Below, piece after piece: positions 1 through 8,911 of a DNA stretch of 64,000 bases. The notes beneath the pieces are model-generated. The model searched no databases and was not told where the DNA came from. It saw only the letters and a list, made by a program, of their open reading frames with translations. Both the position numbers and the translations under genes were made by a program. Position 1 is the first letter of the stretch. Every line of letters starts with the position of its first letter. The stretch is from positions 25,256 through 89,255 of the forward strand of contig JAJDAN010000062.1 of assembly GCA_029261855.1 (NCBI GenBank), in the 5' to 3' direction. Source of the DNA: Deltaproteobacteria bacterium (GTDB taxonomy: Bacteria; Myxococcota_A; UBA9160; UBA4427).

Positions 1-630
1 GTCGCGGGTGGTGCCGGGCACGTCGGACACCACGACGCGCTCCTCTCCCAGCAGGCGGTTCGTGAGCGAGCTCTTGCCGACGTTGGGTCGTCCGACCAGC
101 GCGATACGGATCTCGTCGTCCCGCGCTTCCGTCGCGGGGATCTCCGGTAGCTGGGCGACCAGATGCTCCAGCACGTCGAAGCAGCCGCCGCCGTGCTCCG
201 CCGAGGTGGCAGCCAGACTCTCGAAGCCGAGACGGTGGAATTCCGCGAGGCGAGTCGCGTGCTCGGGTTGATCGATCTTGTTCACCGCGACGGCCAGGGG
301 CTTGTCGCTCTGACGGAGCGTCCGGCCGATCGCTTCGTCCTCGGGCAACAACCCGCTCTTGCCGTCGACGACGAACAGAATGGCGTCGGCCTGGGCCTGG
401 ACGGCGGACCCGAGGCCGGCTTCCGCGTCGGGCTCGAGGCCTGCGGTATCGACGAGCAGGAACCGCCGTCCCAGCAGCTCGATTTCCTCGGCGATGCGGT
501 CGCGAGTGATACCCGGCTGATCGTCCACCAGGGCGCGACTCTGGCCGGCGAAGCGGTTGAAGAGTCGCGACTTCCCGACGTTGGGTCGGCCGACGATGGC
601 GACGATGGGCAAGCGGTCTCGGGGGGGCAT
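1..630 (-). CDS. der: GTPase Der (EngA), N-terminal part, cut by window edge
   Basis: Ribosome-assembly GTPase with two tandem G domains, acting on the 50S subunit in the cytoplasm. The frame runs from the ATG at 628-630 to the window edge (210 codons, no stop). G domain 1 shows GRPNVGKS (residues 14-21), PGITRD, DTAGL (61-65) and NKID (117-120). Domain 2 starts with a second GRPNVGKS (180-187) and reaches DVPGTTRD at the edge. Two identical P-loops in this order are diagnostic of Der. The rest of G domain 2 and the KH-like domain lie outside the window. It is divergent from the gene at 810. Identification is near certain; only the 3' end is missing. Confidence 0.96.
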   Translation of the reverse strand, partial: MPPRDRLPIVAIVGRPNVGKSRLFNRFAGQSRALVDDQPGITRDRIAEEIELLGRRFLLVDTAGLEPDAEAGLGSAVQAQADAILFVVDGKSGLLPEDEAIGRTLRQSDKPLAVAVNKIDQPEHATRLAEFHRLGFESLAATSAEHGGGCFDVLEHLVAQLPEIPATEARDDEIRIALVGRPNVGKSSLTNRLLGEERVVVSDVPGTTRD

Positions 631-740
631 GGGGCCGAACTCTCTTTCGAAGCCTCTCGCGGCGCATCCGGGACGTCCGAATCCGGCAACAAGATGCGCC
701 AACTTCATGTGTGGTGGGGATTTTTCACCCACATTTCTGC

Positions 741-770
741 TTGACAAGCGATCGCGCGCCCGATTAGGCT
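741..770 (+). promoter_or_regulatory. sigma-70-type promoter candidate
   Basis: TTGACA at 741-746 is a perfect -35 box. TAGGCT at 765-770 is a weak -10 box after an 18-base spacer. It lies 39 bases upstream of the GTG at 810, which has a good SD (GGAGG, 798-802), in the divergent gap between der and the exported protein gene. Confidence 0.5.
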
Positions 771-809
771 GATTCTCGTCCCGAGACCTGGGGACCCGGA
801 GGTGCCGCT

Positions 810-1304
810 GTGAGCTTCTCTCGATCCATCCGCCTTGCGGCTCGCGTCGCTGCGGTCGCCAGTTTGCTGGCGGTGATCGTCCCCGCCTCGGCGCACGCCT
901 CTCCCGAGACTTTGCGACGGTCTCTGGGCAACATCATCCAGTCTCCCCTCGATGTCGTGCTCGCGCCCGTCGTCGCGGGACGCACCCTCGTCTCGAATCT
1001 GCGCGACGTCGACGATACGACCGCGGTTCAGGTCTTCTACGCCGCGCCCGGCTACTTCTGGCTGGCAGGCGTGCAGGTCGGTGCTGCGGTCCTGCGCGGC
1101 GTTTCTGGGGGGCTCGAGCTTCTCCCGGGCATCTTCCTGCTTCCCTTCGAGACGGACATCGATCCGCTCTTCGATCCGGCCGATCGCGGCGCCGCCATGG
1201 TCGAACTCGAGAACCCGCTGGCGGAGAACGACATCGCCAAGTGGTTCCCGATGGTCACCTGGAACGTCCGCTTCGGTGTGACGTATACGTCCGCGGAGTA
1301 CTAG
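810..1304 (+). CDS. exported protein resembling exosortase-associated TIGR04073 family
   Basis: 164 aa from a GTG start, with SD GGAGG seven bases upstream. The N-terminus (residues 1-30) is a signal peptide ending in an Ala-rich stretch (ASAHAS), so the mature protein is probably in the periplasm or outer membrane. The mature part opens with a Leu-Arg-rich segment ([12 protein letters not shown]). It later has a Gly-rich hydrophobic section and an R-x3-G-x2-E-L-x-P type motif ([11 protein letters not shown]). This organisation is reminiscent of the small TIGR04073 proteins found in exosortase-bearing genomes. The assignment is by eye and only moderate; the function of that family is unknown. 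The stop shares a CTAG with the convergent miaA stop. Confidence 0.55.
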   Translation: MSFSRSIRLAARVAAVASLLAVIVPASAHASPETLRRSLGNIIQSPLDVVLAPVVAGRTLVSNLRDVDDTTAVQVFYAAPGYFWLAGVQVGAAVLRGVSGGLELLPGIFLLPFETDIDPLFDPADRGAAMVELENPLAENDIAKWFPMVTWNVRFGVTYTSAEY

Positions 1305-2281
1305 CCCGCTCTCTCCTCTGGCTCCTCTCGCTCCTCTCGCGTGAACGCCTCGACGCGCTGCAGGATGGCATCCGCGTCGGCGGGGTCGAGCCACACGGCT
1401 TCTTCGACCTTGCGCAGCCAGGTTCGTTGTCGCTTGGCGAACTGGCGAGTGTCCCGCTGCATGGCCACCAATGCGTTCGCCAGCGTATCGCGTCCGTCGG
1501 CGACCGGGTTGATGTGTCGGTAGCCGATGGCCTGCATGGGGCGGAGATCGGGCCCATAGCCCGCTTCGCGCAGACGTCGGAGTTCCTGGAGCAGTCCGCC
1601 GTCGATCATCTGCTGGCAGCGGCGATCGATGCGTTCGTTGAGCGCGTCGCGGCCGGGATCGATGGCGAGATGCAGCGTGCGGAACGGGCGATCGTCGAAC
1701 CCGTGCTCGGCACGCACCCCCGAGGCCGACCGACCCGACTGCATGCAGATCTCGAGCGCCCGGATGGTGCGGCGTAGATCGTTCGGATGGATGCGCTCGG
1801 CAGCCTTGCGATCCCACTCGCCGAGTCGCCGGTGCAGGCGCCCCGGGTCTCCGTCGGACGTCGCCTCGGCGTGCTCGCGTTCGAGCCGCTCGCGAATTTC
1901 GGGGTCGGCCCCGCCGTCGGAGACCATTCCCTCGAGGAAGGCCCGGATGTAGAGACCGGTCCCTCCGACCAGAACGACGAGCCCTCCCCTGGCGTGGATG
2001 TCGGCAGCTGCGGCCCGCGCGTCGAGGCCGTAGCGCCCCGCGCTGTAGTTGGCGTCGGGGGCGACGACGTCGAAGACGTGATGGGGGACCCGCGCCCGCT
2101 CGGCCAGCGTGGGCTTTGCGGTGCCGACGTCCATGTACCGATACACCTGCATCGAGTCGGCGTTCACGATCTCGCCGCCGAAGCGTTCGGCGATCTCGAG
2201 GCTCAGGCCCGTCTTCCCTGAGGCGGTCGGGCCGGTGACGACCACGACGGGGCCGCCGTTTCGTTCGCTTGCTTGAGGCAT
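1301..2281 (-). CDS. miaA: tRNA dimethylallyltransferase MiaA
   Basis: Transfers the dimethylallyl group from DMAPP to N6 of A37 in tRNAs reading UNN codons. 326 aa from the ATG at 2281, normal for the family. A P-loop GPTASGKT lies at residues 17-24, followed by the DMAPP/tRNA-site motif NADSMQVYR and GGTGLYIRA. The C-terminal half carries the conserved MQAIGYR and the RQFAKRQRTWLR basic stretch. It lies 26 bases downstream of mutL on the same strand, a common pairing. The frame stays open far upstream into mutL, but the ATG at 2281 places the P-loop at the normal distance. Its stop overlaps that of the convergent gene by four bases (CTAG). Confidence 0.97.
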   Translation of the reverse strand: MPQASERNGGPVVVVTGPTASGKTGLSLEIAERFGGEIVNADSMQVYRYMDVGTAKPTLAERARVPHHVFDVVAPDANYSAGRYGLDARAAAADIHARGGLVVLVGGTGLYIRAFLEGMVSDGGADPEIRERLEREHAEATSDGDPGRLHRRLGEWDRKAAERIHPNDLRRTIRALEICMQSGRSASGVRAEHGFDDRPFRTLHLAIDPGRDALNERIDRRCQQMIDGGLLQELRRLREAGYGPDLRPMQAIGYRHINPVADGRDTLANALVAMQRDTRQFAKRQRTWLRKVEEAVWLDPADADAILQRVEAFTREEREEPEERAG

Positions 2282-2307
2282 GATTCCGTTTCGTCCGGGT
2301 GGATCGG

Positions 2308-4176
2308 TTAGCGCCGACCGAAGCGCCGCTCGATCTCGGCGACGTCCAGCGATACGGCTACGGGGCGGCCGTGGGGGCAGGTCGGCGCCCACGGGATTTC
2401 GTCCAGGCCCCGAAGGATGGCCCGCTGCTCGCCGGGCTCGAGGTGGTCGCCAAAGCGTCGGGCCGAGTGACACGCGAGGGTCGCGAAGATCTGGTCCGCC
2501 GCGCGCAGCAGCCGCGTGTCCGACGCCTCGCCGTCGCCGAGCAGGTCCGGGTCCTGCATCTCGCGTGCGAGACCGCGCACGAGCTCGGCGGGATTCTTTC
2601 CGGACAGCAGCGCGGGGATCGAACGCACCAGTACGGCGTCTTCTCCGAAGGCCTCGAGGTCGAAGCCCAGACGTGCGATGCGCGCTTCCGCTTCGAGCAG
2701 CGCCGCCAGTGCGAGGGCCTCGATCGTCACGGTCTCGGGCATCAGCAAGGCCTGGCTCGAGACGCCCTGGTCGAGCCACTGGCCTCGGAGTTGCTCGTAC
2801 AGGATGCGCTCATGGGCGGCGTGTTGATCGACCAGGACCAGTCCCTGTTTGCCCTCGACGAGCAGATAGCTTGCGAGCAGCTGCCCCACGACGCGCAGGG
2901 ATCCGAAGCGAACGCGATCGCCGTCGGCGGGGTTCGGTGCCTCGGCGACGTGCGTCCCGGGGTCGAGACGGTCTGTGGCGCCGAGCTCACCTTGCCGGGC
3001 GAACGTCCAGTCCGTGGCCGCTCCGGAGCCCCTCTCGAAGTCTCTTTCGGAGCCTCTTTCGGAGCCCGGGCCCCGCCGCGGGGCGGCTTCCGGCGCCCCG
3101 GGCACCGAACTCGTCGAAGGGAAAGGCGGCGAAGCCACTGCGGTTCCCAGCCAGCGCCGCTCGGCCATGGCGTCGCGCACGCAGTGGCGGACCAGGCGGT
3201 GGATGGCGCGCGGATCCGCGAAGCGGACCTCCCATTTTGCCGGGTGGACGTTCACGTCGAGGCTCGCCGGGGGCACGGTGAGAAAGACGACAGCGGTCGG
3301 GAAGCGTCCCCGCGGCAGCAGGTCGCGATACGCGTCGACCACGGCATGGCGCAGGACCGGGTCGCGCACGGGACGTCCATTCACGAACAAGTAGAGCCCG
3401 TTGCCGTTGGCGCGAGCGTGCTCGGGTCCCGAGAGGTAGGCCTCGACGTGTCCTTCGGTCGCTTCGAAGGTTGCCGGAACCAGCAGGGAGGCCGCCTCCT
3501 CGCCGAGCACCGCGGCGACGCGGTCGAGGGGATCCGATGTCGCGGGCCAGATCAGCGAAGGTCGCTCGTCGTGCCGCACTTCGAAGTGGACGCCGGGCAG
3601 CGCCAGGGCCAGGCGCCCCAGCCAGTCCTTGATGTGGCCCCATTCGGTGGCCGGCTTCTTCAGGAACTTTCGCCGGGCGGGTACCGCTGCGAACAGGTCG
3701 GCCACCTCGACGCGGGTTCCCTTCGCGCAGCCTGCGGTCCGTTCGCTCTGGAGCTCGCCGCCCTCGACACGGATCTCCCAGCCCTCGTCGGCGCCCTCTT
3801 CCCGTGTGCTGAGTCGAAGCCGCGAGACCGAGGCGATCGCCGGGAGCGCCTCTCCCCGGAACCCGAAGCTTCCGATCGACAGCAGGTCGTCGATCGAGTC
3901 GATCTTGCTGGTCGCATGTCGTTGGAGAGCCAGACGCGCATCCCCTTGGGGCATGCCTCGTCCATCATCCGTCACCGCGATCAGGCTCGCCCCGCCCTCC
4001 CGGACCTCGACCCGTATCCGGGTTGCCCCGGCGTCCAGTGCGTTCTCGACCAGCTCCTTGACGACGGAGGCGGGTCTCTCGACGACCTCTCCGGCCGCGA
4101 TCTGGTCGACGAGAGCGTCGGGAAGCCGCTGTACGGGCTTCCTGAGGTCCTTCCCGGTCTGACTTCCCGGCGCCAT
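2308..4176 (-). CDS. mutL: DNA mismatch repair protein MutL
   Basis: Links MutS mismatch recognition to strand incision. 622 aa. The GHKL ATPase shows KELVENALDAG (E41 catalytic, N45 for Mg), DDGRGM (70-75) and GFRGEAL (105-111). The C-terminal dimerisation domain has the latent endonuclease motif DQHA-x2-E-x4-E at 450-461 and CPHGRP at 600-605. This is therefore the nicking type of MutL expected in organisms without MutH. A low-complexity Glu/Arg/Gly/Ser linker (about residues 340-400) joins the two lobes. The ATG at 4176 has only a weak SD. First gene of a mutL-miaA operon. Confidence 0.97.
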   Translation of the reverse strand: MAPGSQTGKDLRKPVQRLPDALVDQIAAGEVVERPASVVKELVENALDAGATRIRVEVREGGASLIAVTDDGRGMPQGDARLALQRHATSKIDSIDDLLSIGSFGFRGEALPAIASVSRLRLSTREEGADEGWEIRVEGGELQSERTAGCAKGTRVEVADLFAAVPARRKFLKKPATEWGHIKDWLGRLALALPGVHFEVRHDERPSLIWPATSDPLDRVAAVLGEEAASLLVPATFEATEGHVEAYLSGPEHARANGNGLYLFVNGRPVRDPVLRHAVVDAYRDLLPRGRFPTAVVFLTVPPASLDVNVHPAKWEVRFADPRAIHRLVRHCVRDAMAERRWLGTAVASPPFPSTSSVPGAPEAAPRRGPGSERGSERDFERGSGAATDWTFARQGELGATDRLDPGTHVAEAPNPADGDRVRFGSLRVVGQLLASYLLVEGKQGLVLVDQHAAHERILYEQLRGQWLDQGVSSQALLMPETVTIEALALAALLEAEARIARLGFDLEAFGEDAVLVRSIPALLSGKNPAELVRGLAREMQDPDLLGDGEASDTRLLRAADQIFATLACHSARRFGDHLEPGEQRAILRGLDEIPWAPTCPHGRPVAVSLDVAEIERRFGRR

Positions 4177-4521
4177 TTTTTGCCCTTTTTCATCCGGCCG
4201 CGGCTAAGATTGGGTGGCTCGCGCTGTAGCGGGGTCGCCTCGGATCCGGATGGCGGCCCCTGGGGCCCGTTTTCGAGTTGCCGGCGCCGAACACCGGCTT
4301 CGCGAACGGGGTGGAGGGGGCGAGACGTCGAGAACTCGCAACAGCGATTGACAACAGGCTGAATTCAAAATACTTCTGGTACGTCCTACCGTTCGAAGCA
4401 CCGGCGGTTGACCGGTGATTGACCGTACTGCGAGTTCGACCGACTCGGCGAGGCCCTGGGGAGCGAAATCCCGGGGTGGGGGTTCGAGTCCGAAGACTGT
4501 GAGCCTTGGGGGCGATCCGGC
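4177..4521. other. intergenic region between divergent mutL and the AAA+ gene
   Basis: 345 bases with no convincing gene. TTGACA occurs at 4348-4353 (+ strand) in a locally A/T-rich patch with AATACT at 4369-4374, but the 15-base spacer is short, so the promoter reading is weak. A tRNA-like GGTTCGAGTCC at 4481-4491 has no supporting stem. Confidence 0.4.
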
Positions 4522-5421
4522 ATGACGGATACACAGGATATCAACTCTCCGGCACGGCCGAGTGGCCGGCGGCGCAGCGATCGAATCGTCGGCGCCAGCA
4601 GTGCCATGAAGGAGTCGGTTGATCAGGCGACGCGCGCGGCGCGATCGAGTTCGCCTGTATTGGTGAGTGGTGCCACGGGCAGCGGCAGGGGCCACGTGGC
4701 GCGCGCCATCCACGCCTGGAGCGTTCGCGCGGCTTCGCCGCTCGAAGTCGTCTCCGCCGCGGGGACGCCCGAGGACGAGCAGCAGCGAGAGATCTTCGGC
4801 GCTGCCGATGGCGGCAGCGGGGGGGCGCTGTCCCGCGCTGCCGGCGGTACGCTGCTCATCGAAGAGATCGACCAACTCGGCAGTGCGGCCCGCGCGGCCC
4901 TGCTCCAGGCGCTGCGACAGCCGGCGTCCGCAAGGGTGCTGGCAACGGCGACCACCGGCAGCGAGGCGGCCTTCGTCGCGGCCGGCTTCGAGGTCGTCTC
5001 GATTGCACGCCTGGCGGATCGCAGCGAAGACATCCTCCCCCTTGCGGCCCACTTCCTCTCGGAGTTCAGCGCCGAAGGAGGCGGCGAAGTCGTTGGCTTC
5101 ACGAGCGACGCACGACGCTGGCTCGTCGAGGAGACGTGGGAAGGCAACGTGCGTGAACTCAGCGAACGCATCCGCCAGGCCGTGCGTCTCGCGGGCGACG
5201 GCGCGATCTCGGCGGAAGCCCTGATGCTCGGCGCGGATGGCGACGACGTGCCGTCGTTCAAGGAAGCGAAGCGCGCCTTCGAGACACGCTACGTGGAGGG
5301 TCTGCTCCGGCGCTGCAACGGCAACATCAGCCGGGCGGCGCGACTGGCGAAGAAGGACCGCAAGGACTTCTACGACGTGATCCGTCGCACGGGCGTGGAC
5401 CCCGCGGAGTTCCGTCCGTAG
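4522..5421 (+). CDS. sigma-54-activator-like AAA+ protein with Fis-type HTH, degenerate
   Basis: 299 aa with no receiver or PAS domain. Residues 20-230 form a sigma-54-interaction-type AAA+ domain. The Walker A equivalent reads SGATGSGRGH, with Arg in place of the invariant Lys. Walker B is GGTLLIEEID. The segment that should carry the GAFTGA loop reads GAADGGSGGA, so the sigma-54 contact is missing. WEGNVRELSE is the usual sensor-II region. The C-terminus (about 250-299) is a Fis-type helix-turn-helix (CNGNISRAARLAKKDRK). It may therefore bind DNA but probably does not remodel sigma-54 RNA polymerase. An amidase gene follows after 10 bases. Confidence 0.8.
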   Translation: MTDTQDINSPARPSGRRRSDRIVGASSAMKESVDQATRAARSSSPVLVSGATGSGRGHVARAIHAWSVRAASPLEVVSAAGTPEDEQQREIFGAADGGSGGALSRAAGGTLLIEEIDQLGSAARAALLQALRQPASARVLATATTGSEAAFVAAGFEVVSIARLADRSEDILPLAAHFLSEFSAEGGGEVVGFTSDARRWLVEETWEGNVRELSERIRQAVRLAGDGAISAEALMLGADGDDVPSFKEAKRAFETRYVEGLLRRCNGNISRAARLAKKDRKDFYDVIRRTGVDPAEFRP

Positions 5422-5431
5422 GTCCCTTCTG

Positions 5432-6235
5432 ATGCTCGTCGCACTGGCACAGGTCTGCGCGAACGACGACCTGTCCGGGAATCTCGCCTCGGCGAAGGAT
5501 CTCGTGGCGCGCGCGAGTGATCGCGGCGCCGAGTTCGTGTGTCTGCCCGAGAACTTCGCCTACATGCGCCGCGAAGGAACCGCGTTCCCGTGTGCCCAGG
5601 GTCTCGACGGGGAGATCGTCGGTTTCCTGCAGGAGCGGGCGCGCGAGCACGACGTCTGGCTCCTGGGCGGGACCTTCCCCGAAGCGATTCCCGGCGAGAC
5701 CCGTGTCCACAACACGTCGGTGCTACTCGCACCCGATGGAAGCCTCGCGGCCGTGTATCGCAAGATCCATCTCTTCGACGTGGATCTCGGCAGCGACGGA
5801 GGCTCGTTCCGCGAATCGGCAACCTTCGCTCCGGGGACCGAGGTCGTGGTGGCGGACTGCCCGTTCGGCGGCCTGGGGCTCTCGATCTGCTACGACCTGC
5901 GCTTCCCCGAGCTGTACCGCGAAATGGCGGCGCGCGGCTGCGACTTCATCGCGGTTCCCAGCGCGTTCACGCCCCAGACCGGGCGGGATCACTGGGAGGT
6001 GCTGCTGCGCGCCCGCGCAATCGAGAACCAGGCGTTCGTGTTGGCTCCGGCCCAATGCGGGCAGCACACGCCGGACCGCGCGAGCTACGGGCGTTCGATG
6101 ATCGTGGATCCCTGGGGTCTGGTGCTGGCCCGCGCCGGAGATCGGCCGGGACTCGTCGTCGCGGAGTGTGACCTCGACGAGATCGACCGCGTCCGCGCCG
6201 CCGTACCGGCCCTCATCAACCGCCGCCTGCCCTGA
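5432..6235 (+). CDS. nitrilase-superfamily amidohydrolase (Nit1/Nit2-like)
   Basis: Hydrolyses a C-N bond of an amide substrate. The closest family by motif is the Nit branch (deaminated-glutathione amidase or omega-amidase). 267 aa, full length. The Glu-Lys-Cys triad is visible: E40 in LPENFAY, K111 in YRKIHLFD and C153 in SICYDLRFPE. YRKIHLFD and CYDLRFPE are hallmarks of the Nit branch. It is probably cytoplasmic, since no signal peptide is seen. Co-transcribed with the upstream AAA+ gene. The exact substrate cannot be read from the sequence. Confidence 0.9.
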   Translation: MLVALAQVCANDDLSGNLASAKDLVARASDRGAEFVCLPENFAYMRREGTAFPCAQGLDGEIVGFLQERAREHDVWLLGGTFPEAIPGETRVHNTSVLLAPDGSLAAVYRKIHLFDVDLGSDGGSFRESATFAPGTEVVVADCPFGGLGLSICYDLRFPELYREMAARGCDFIAVPSAFTPQTGRDHWEVLLRARAIENQAFVLAPAQCGQHTPDRASYGRSMIVDPWGLVLARAGDRPGLVVAECDLDEIDRVRAAVPALINRRLP

Positions 6236-6269
6236 GGCCAACTGCGGGGCGGCCGAACACAGCCCGGCG

Positions 6270-6281
6270 CCTCAAGCGCGG
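6270..6281 (+). repeat. 12-bp direct repeat bracketing the FHA gene (partner at 6639-6650)
   Basis: CCTCAAGCGCGG occurs just after the amidase gene (6270-6281) and again just after the FHA gene stop (6639-6650), in the same orientation, flanking a 315-bp gene. It could be a duplicated regulatory site, a remnant of insertion, or chance. Confidence 0.4.
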
Positions 6282-6318
6282 TCCCTGAGCCGCCGATACC
6301 CCCGGCAAGAGGGGACCC

Positions 6319-6633
6319 ATGGGCGACACTCGCGTGACCGGCTGTCTCGAGATCCTGAACGGTGACTTCGAGGGCATGCGTTACGAGCTCAGCTCGGACG
6401 AGACGCTGATCGGACGCAATCCGACCACGGACATCACCCTGCTCGATGAGGGCATCAGTCGTGAGCACACCATGGTGTTGTACGACGAGGTGGACGCCGA
6501 GTACGTGATCGAGGACCTGCAGTCGACCAACGGCACGAAGGTCAACGGCAAGCGGGTGCGATCTGCCACACTGACCCAGGGCGACGAGATCCAGATCGGA
6601 AGCACACGCTTTCGCTTCATCCTCGGCGAGTAG
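6319..6633 (+). CDS. single-domain FHA protein
   Basis: 104 aa, almost entirely one forkhead-associated domain, a phosphothreonine-peptide reader. The canonical residues are present: G32-R33 (LIGRNPTTD), S47 and H50 (ISREH), and N71 in LQSTNGT. SD GAGGGG lies five bases before the ATG. It has no fused effector domain, so it presumably acts as an adaptor for a Ser/Thr kinase. A second FHA protein and a kinase are encoded at 27-28.5 kb. It stands alone between the amidase gene and the export lipoprotein gene. Confidence 0.93.
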   Translation: MGDTRVTGCLEILNGDFEGMRYELSSDETLIGRNPTTDITLLDEGISREHTMVLYDEVDAEYVIEDLQSTNGTKVNGKRVRSATLTQGDEIQIGSTRFRFILGE

Positions 6634-6731
6634 CCCGCCCTCAAGCGCGGCACTCGCGTGGAATCTCGGGTAGCTTGCGCCCTGCCTGCCCGACGGGGCG
6701 TCGGACGGCTGATCGTTTTGGGGGGAACGAC

Positions 6732-7433
6732 ATGCACGCCAGCCTGTGGAACGTCCGATTGCGGCTTCTCGGCCCGCTCCTGATCGCGTTCGTCGCCGCC
6801 ACGGGTTGCTTCGCGCGACCGGTGCCGCCGCCCTCTTCCCCGCCGCCGGCGACCTACCGGATCGGTGCTCCCGACGAGCTGCTGGTGAGCATCCTTCCGG
6901 AGCCCACCATCGAGCGTCCCGTCGTGGTCCGGCCGGACGGTCGCATTTCGATCGACCTGATCGGTGACGTGCTCGCCTCCGGACGCACCACCGAGCAGCT
7001 GGCGGGCGACATCCGGGAGAAGATCTCCCGCTTCAAGCGCGACGCCGTGGTGACCGTGTCCGTGACCGCGTCTCGCAGCTCGACGATCACGGTTTTCGGT
7101 CAGGTGATCCGGCCCGGAAGTCAGATCCTCGACCGCGAGACACGCCTCGCCGAGGCCATCGGGGCCGCCGGCGGCACGAACCTGTTCGCCTCGCTGGGGC
7201 GCATCCGCGTGGTTCGCAGCAATCCCGAGGAAACGAAGGTGCTGCGCGTGAACCTGCGCGACATCGAGTACGGCGACCAGTCGACGAACTTCACGCTTCA
7301 GGACGGTGACATCGTCGTGGTCCCGCCGAACGCCATCGCTCGCGTCGGCTTTGCGTTGCAGACGGTCCTGTTCCCGTTCCAGACCGTCCTGTCCGCCGGG
7401 TCCGGGGCGTTCATGGTGTCCCAGGCCTTCTAA
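6732..7433 (+). CDS. Wza-like polysaccharide export outer-membrane lipoprotein
   Basis: 233 aa from the ATG at 6732, preceded by a G-rich SD (GGGGGGAA); an upstream in-frame codon would spoil the signal peptide. The signal ends at a lipobox-like AATGC (C26), giving a lipid-anchored protein after a Pro-rich linker. Residues 39-115 are a poly-export domain (YRIGAPDELLVSI, VRPDGRISIDLIGDV). A SLBB-type segment follows (ITVFGQVIRPGSQIL). It should form or gate the outer-membrane exit for the polymer made by the genes at 7.5-13 kb. It lacks the C-terminal amphipathic helix of E. coli Wza, and the end is instead hydrophobic. Confidence 0.9.
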   Translation: MHASLWNVRLRLLGPLLIAFVAATGCFARPVPPPSSPPPATYRIGAPDELLVSILPEPTIERPVVVRPDGRISIDLIGDVLASGRTTEQLAGDIREKISRFKRDAVVTVSVTASRSSTITVFGQVIRPGSQILDRETRLAEAIGAAGGTNLFASLGRIRVVRSNPEETKVLRVNLRDIEYGDQSTNFTLQDGDIVVVPPNAIARVGFALQTVLFPFQTVLSAGSGAFMVSQAF

Positions 7434-7442
7434 CGCCTTCGG

Positions 7443-7460
7443 GAAGCCTTCCAAGGCTTC
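7443..7460. terminator. hairpin between convergent genes
   Basis: GAAGCCTT/AAGGCTTC is an 8-bp perfect inverted repeat with a CC loop, ten bases after the export lipoprotein stop and in the gap to the convergent glycosyltransferase. There is no T-tract. A second palindrome (CCGGTACCGG, 7471-7480) follows. Confidence 0.45.
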
Positions 7461-7495
7461 TGGCGCGGAGCCGGTACCGGTCTGGGGTCTAGGGT

Positions 7496-8911
7496 CTAGG
7501 AAGATCCCCTGGCGAAGAGCACCTGGGGCACGGTGCGCAGCAGGATCCGCATGTCCTGGCTCATCGACCAGGTGTCGATGTACTCGAGATCGAGTCGCAT
7601 CCACTCGTCGAACTGGACGTCGTTGCGGCCGCTAACCTGCCACAGGCACGTGAGCCCCGGACGCATCGAGAGGCGTCGGCGTTCGCTGCCCTGATACTGG
7701 ACCACCTCGGAGGGAATCGGCGGGCGCGGTCCGACCAGGCTCATGTCGCCAACCAGAACGGACCACAGCTGCGGGAGCTCGTCGATGCTGGATCTGCGCA
7801 GGAAGTGCCCCACGGTGGTCACGCGCGGGTCGTCCTTCATCTTGAATACCGGGCCGTCCATCTCGTTGAGGTGCTCCAGCTGATCCTGGAGCGCCTCGGC
7901 ATCGACGACCATGGTTCGCAGCTTGGGCATCATGAAGCGCCGCCCGTTCACGCCGCAGCGAACCTGGTGGAAGAGCACGGGGCCCGGTGAGGTCAGCTTG
8001 ATGGCGGCGGCCGCCGCCGCGATGACCGGTGTGGCAAGCATCAGGCCGACCGCTGCGCCGGCGATATCGACCCCACGCTTGATGGCGAGGGCCAGCTCGT
8101 TGTGGTGGACCGGCGCGTAGCTGAGCGTGCCCCGGCGGTCGAAGTGTCCGACCCGCGGCGGCGGAAGCTCGACGCCGAACAGATCCGTCAGCAACGTGAC
8201 GGGGACGCCGATCAGCGCACATTCGTTCACGACGCGATCGAGCGCGTCCAGCATGCGACGCGGGCAGGCTACCAGGACCTCGTCGACGGTCTCGTCCCGC
8301 AGCAGCATGCGCAGGTCGATGAGCTTGTGGATGTGGTCATCCGGGACGCAGGGAACGAAGTTGCTCTCGCCGTCGTCCACATAACCAATGATCCGAAGCC
8401 CCCACTCCGGATGTCTCTCGATGGTGTCCTTGGCCTCTCTCGCCCGGGGACCCGCGCCGATGATCAGGACGTTGCGGAAGTTCTTGCCGCGGCGCCGGAT
8501 GCTTCGCAGCAAGAAGAAGACCGGTACGCGGATGCTGGCCTGGACGATGAACATCGCGGCTGCGACCAGCAGCGGGAAGACGGGTGCAATCGGCACCGCC
8601 AGGGCGAACGCGAAGGTCGACAAGATGAGGGCGCCCACCCCGTTGGCGAGGGCAAGGCGGGTCAGCAGTTCGCTGATGGGCTGCCGTCGGCTCCAGCGGT
8701 ACACGCCGGCGCGATTGAGCAGCAGCGGCCATCCCAGACTGGCCAGCAGTCCGGCGGCAATGACGCTTCCCGTCAAAGCCTGGCTGATATGGGTCGCTTC
8801 GATGCGACGCAGGGATGGATGTGCGAGAAGAGCGAGAAAGACAGCTGCCGACAGCAGAACGTCCAGGGTCATCCAGGCCCGAACGATTTGTCGGCCGTAT
8901 TCTCTCAGCAT
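7496..8911 (-). CDS. polyprenyl glycosylphosphotransferase (EPS-initiating sugar transferase)
   Basis: Transfers a sugar-1-phosphate from a UDP-sugar to undecaprenyl phosphate, starting repeat-unit assembly at the inner membrane. 471 aa. There are four or five N-terminal transmembrane helices (about 12-125), then a Rossmann-like CoA-binding-type segment ([12 protein letters not shown]). The bacterial sugar transferase domain follows from about residue 275: KRGVDIAG, a membrane re-entrant hydrophobic helix, [16 protein letters not shown], and [11 protein letters not shown]. The length and N-terminal module match the WcaJ/WbaP branch rather than the short PglC type. Convergent with the export lipoprotein gene. 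The sugar specificity is not readable. Confidence 0.93.
   Translation of the reverse strand: MLREYGRQIVRAWMTLDVLLSAAVFLALLAHPSLRRIEATHISQALTGSVIAAGLLASLGWPLLLNRAGVYRWSRRQPISELLTRLALANGVGALILSTFAFALAVPIAPVFPLLVAAAMFIVQASIRVPVFFLLRSIRRRGKNFRNVLIIGAGPRAREAKDTIERHPEWGLRIIGYVDDGESNFVPCVPDDHIHKLIDLRMLLRDETVDEVLVACPRRMLDALDRVVNECALIGVPVTLLTDLFGVELPPPRVGHFDRRGTLSYAPVHHNELALAIKRGVDIAGAAVGLMLATPVIAAAAAAIKLTSPGPVLFHQVRCGVNGRRFMMPKLRTMVVDAEALQDQLEHLNEMDGPVFKMKDDPRVTTVGHFLRRSSIDELPQLWSVLVGDMSLVGPRPPIPSEVVQYQGSERRRLSMRPGLTCLWQVSGRNDVQFDEWMRLDLEYIDTWSMSQDMRILLRTVPQVLFARGSS

Noticed and set aside
2299..4362. Long plus-strand open frame (687 codons) over mutL
   Set aside because: Antisense shadow of mutL; no family motif, and GC-rich codon bias leaves the opposite strand open.
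4481..4491. tRNA-like B-box GGTTCGAGTCC
   Set aside because: Only two base pairs of a T-stem can form and no acceptor or D-arm is found.
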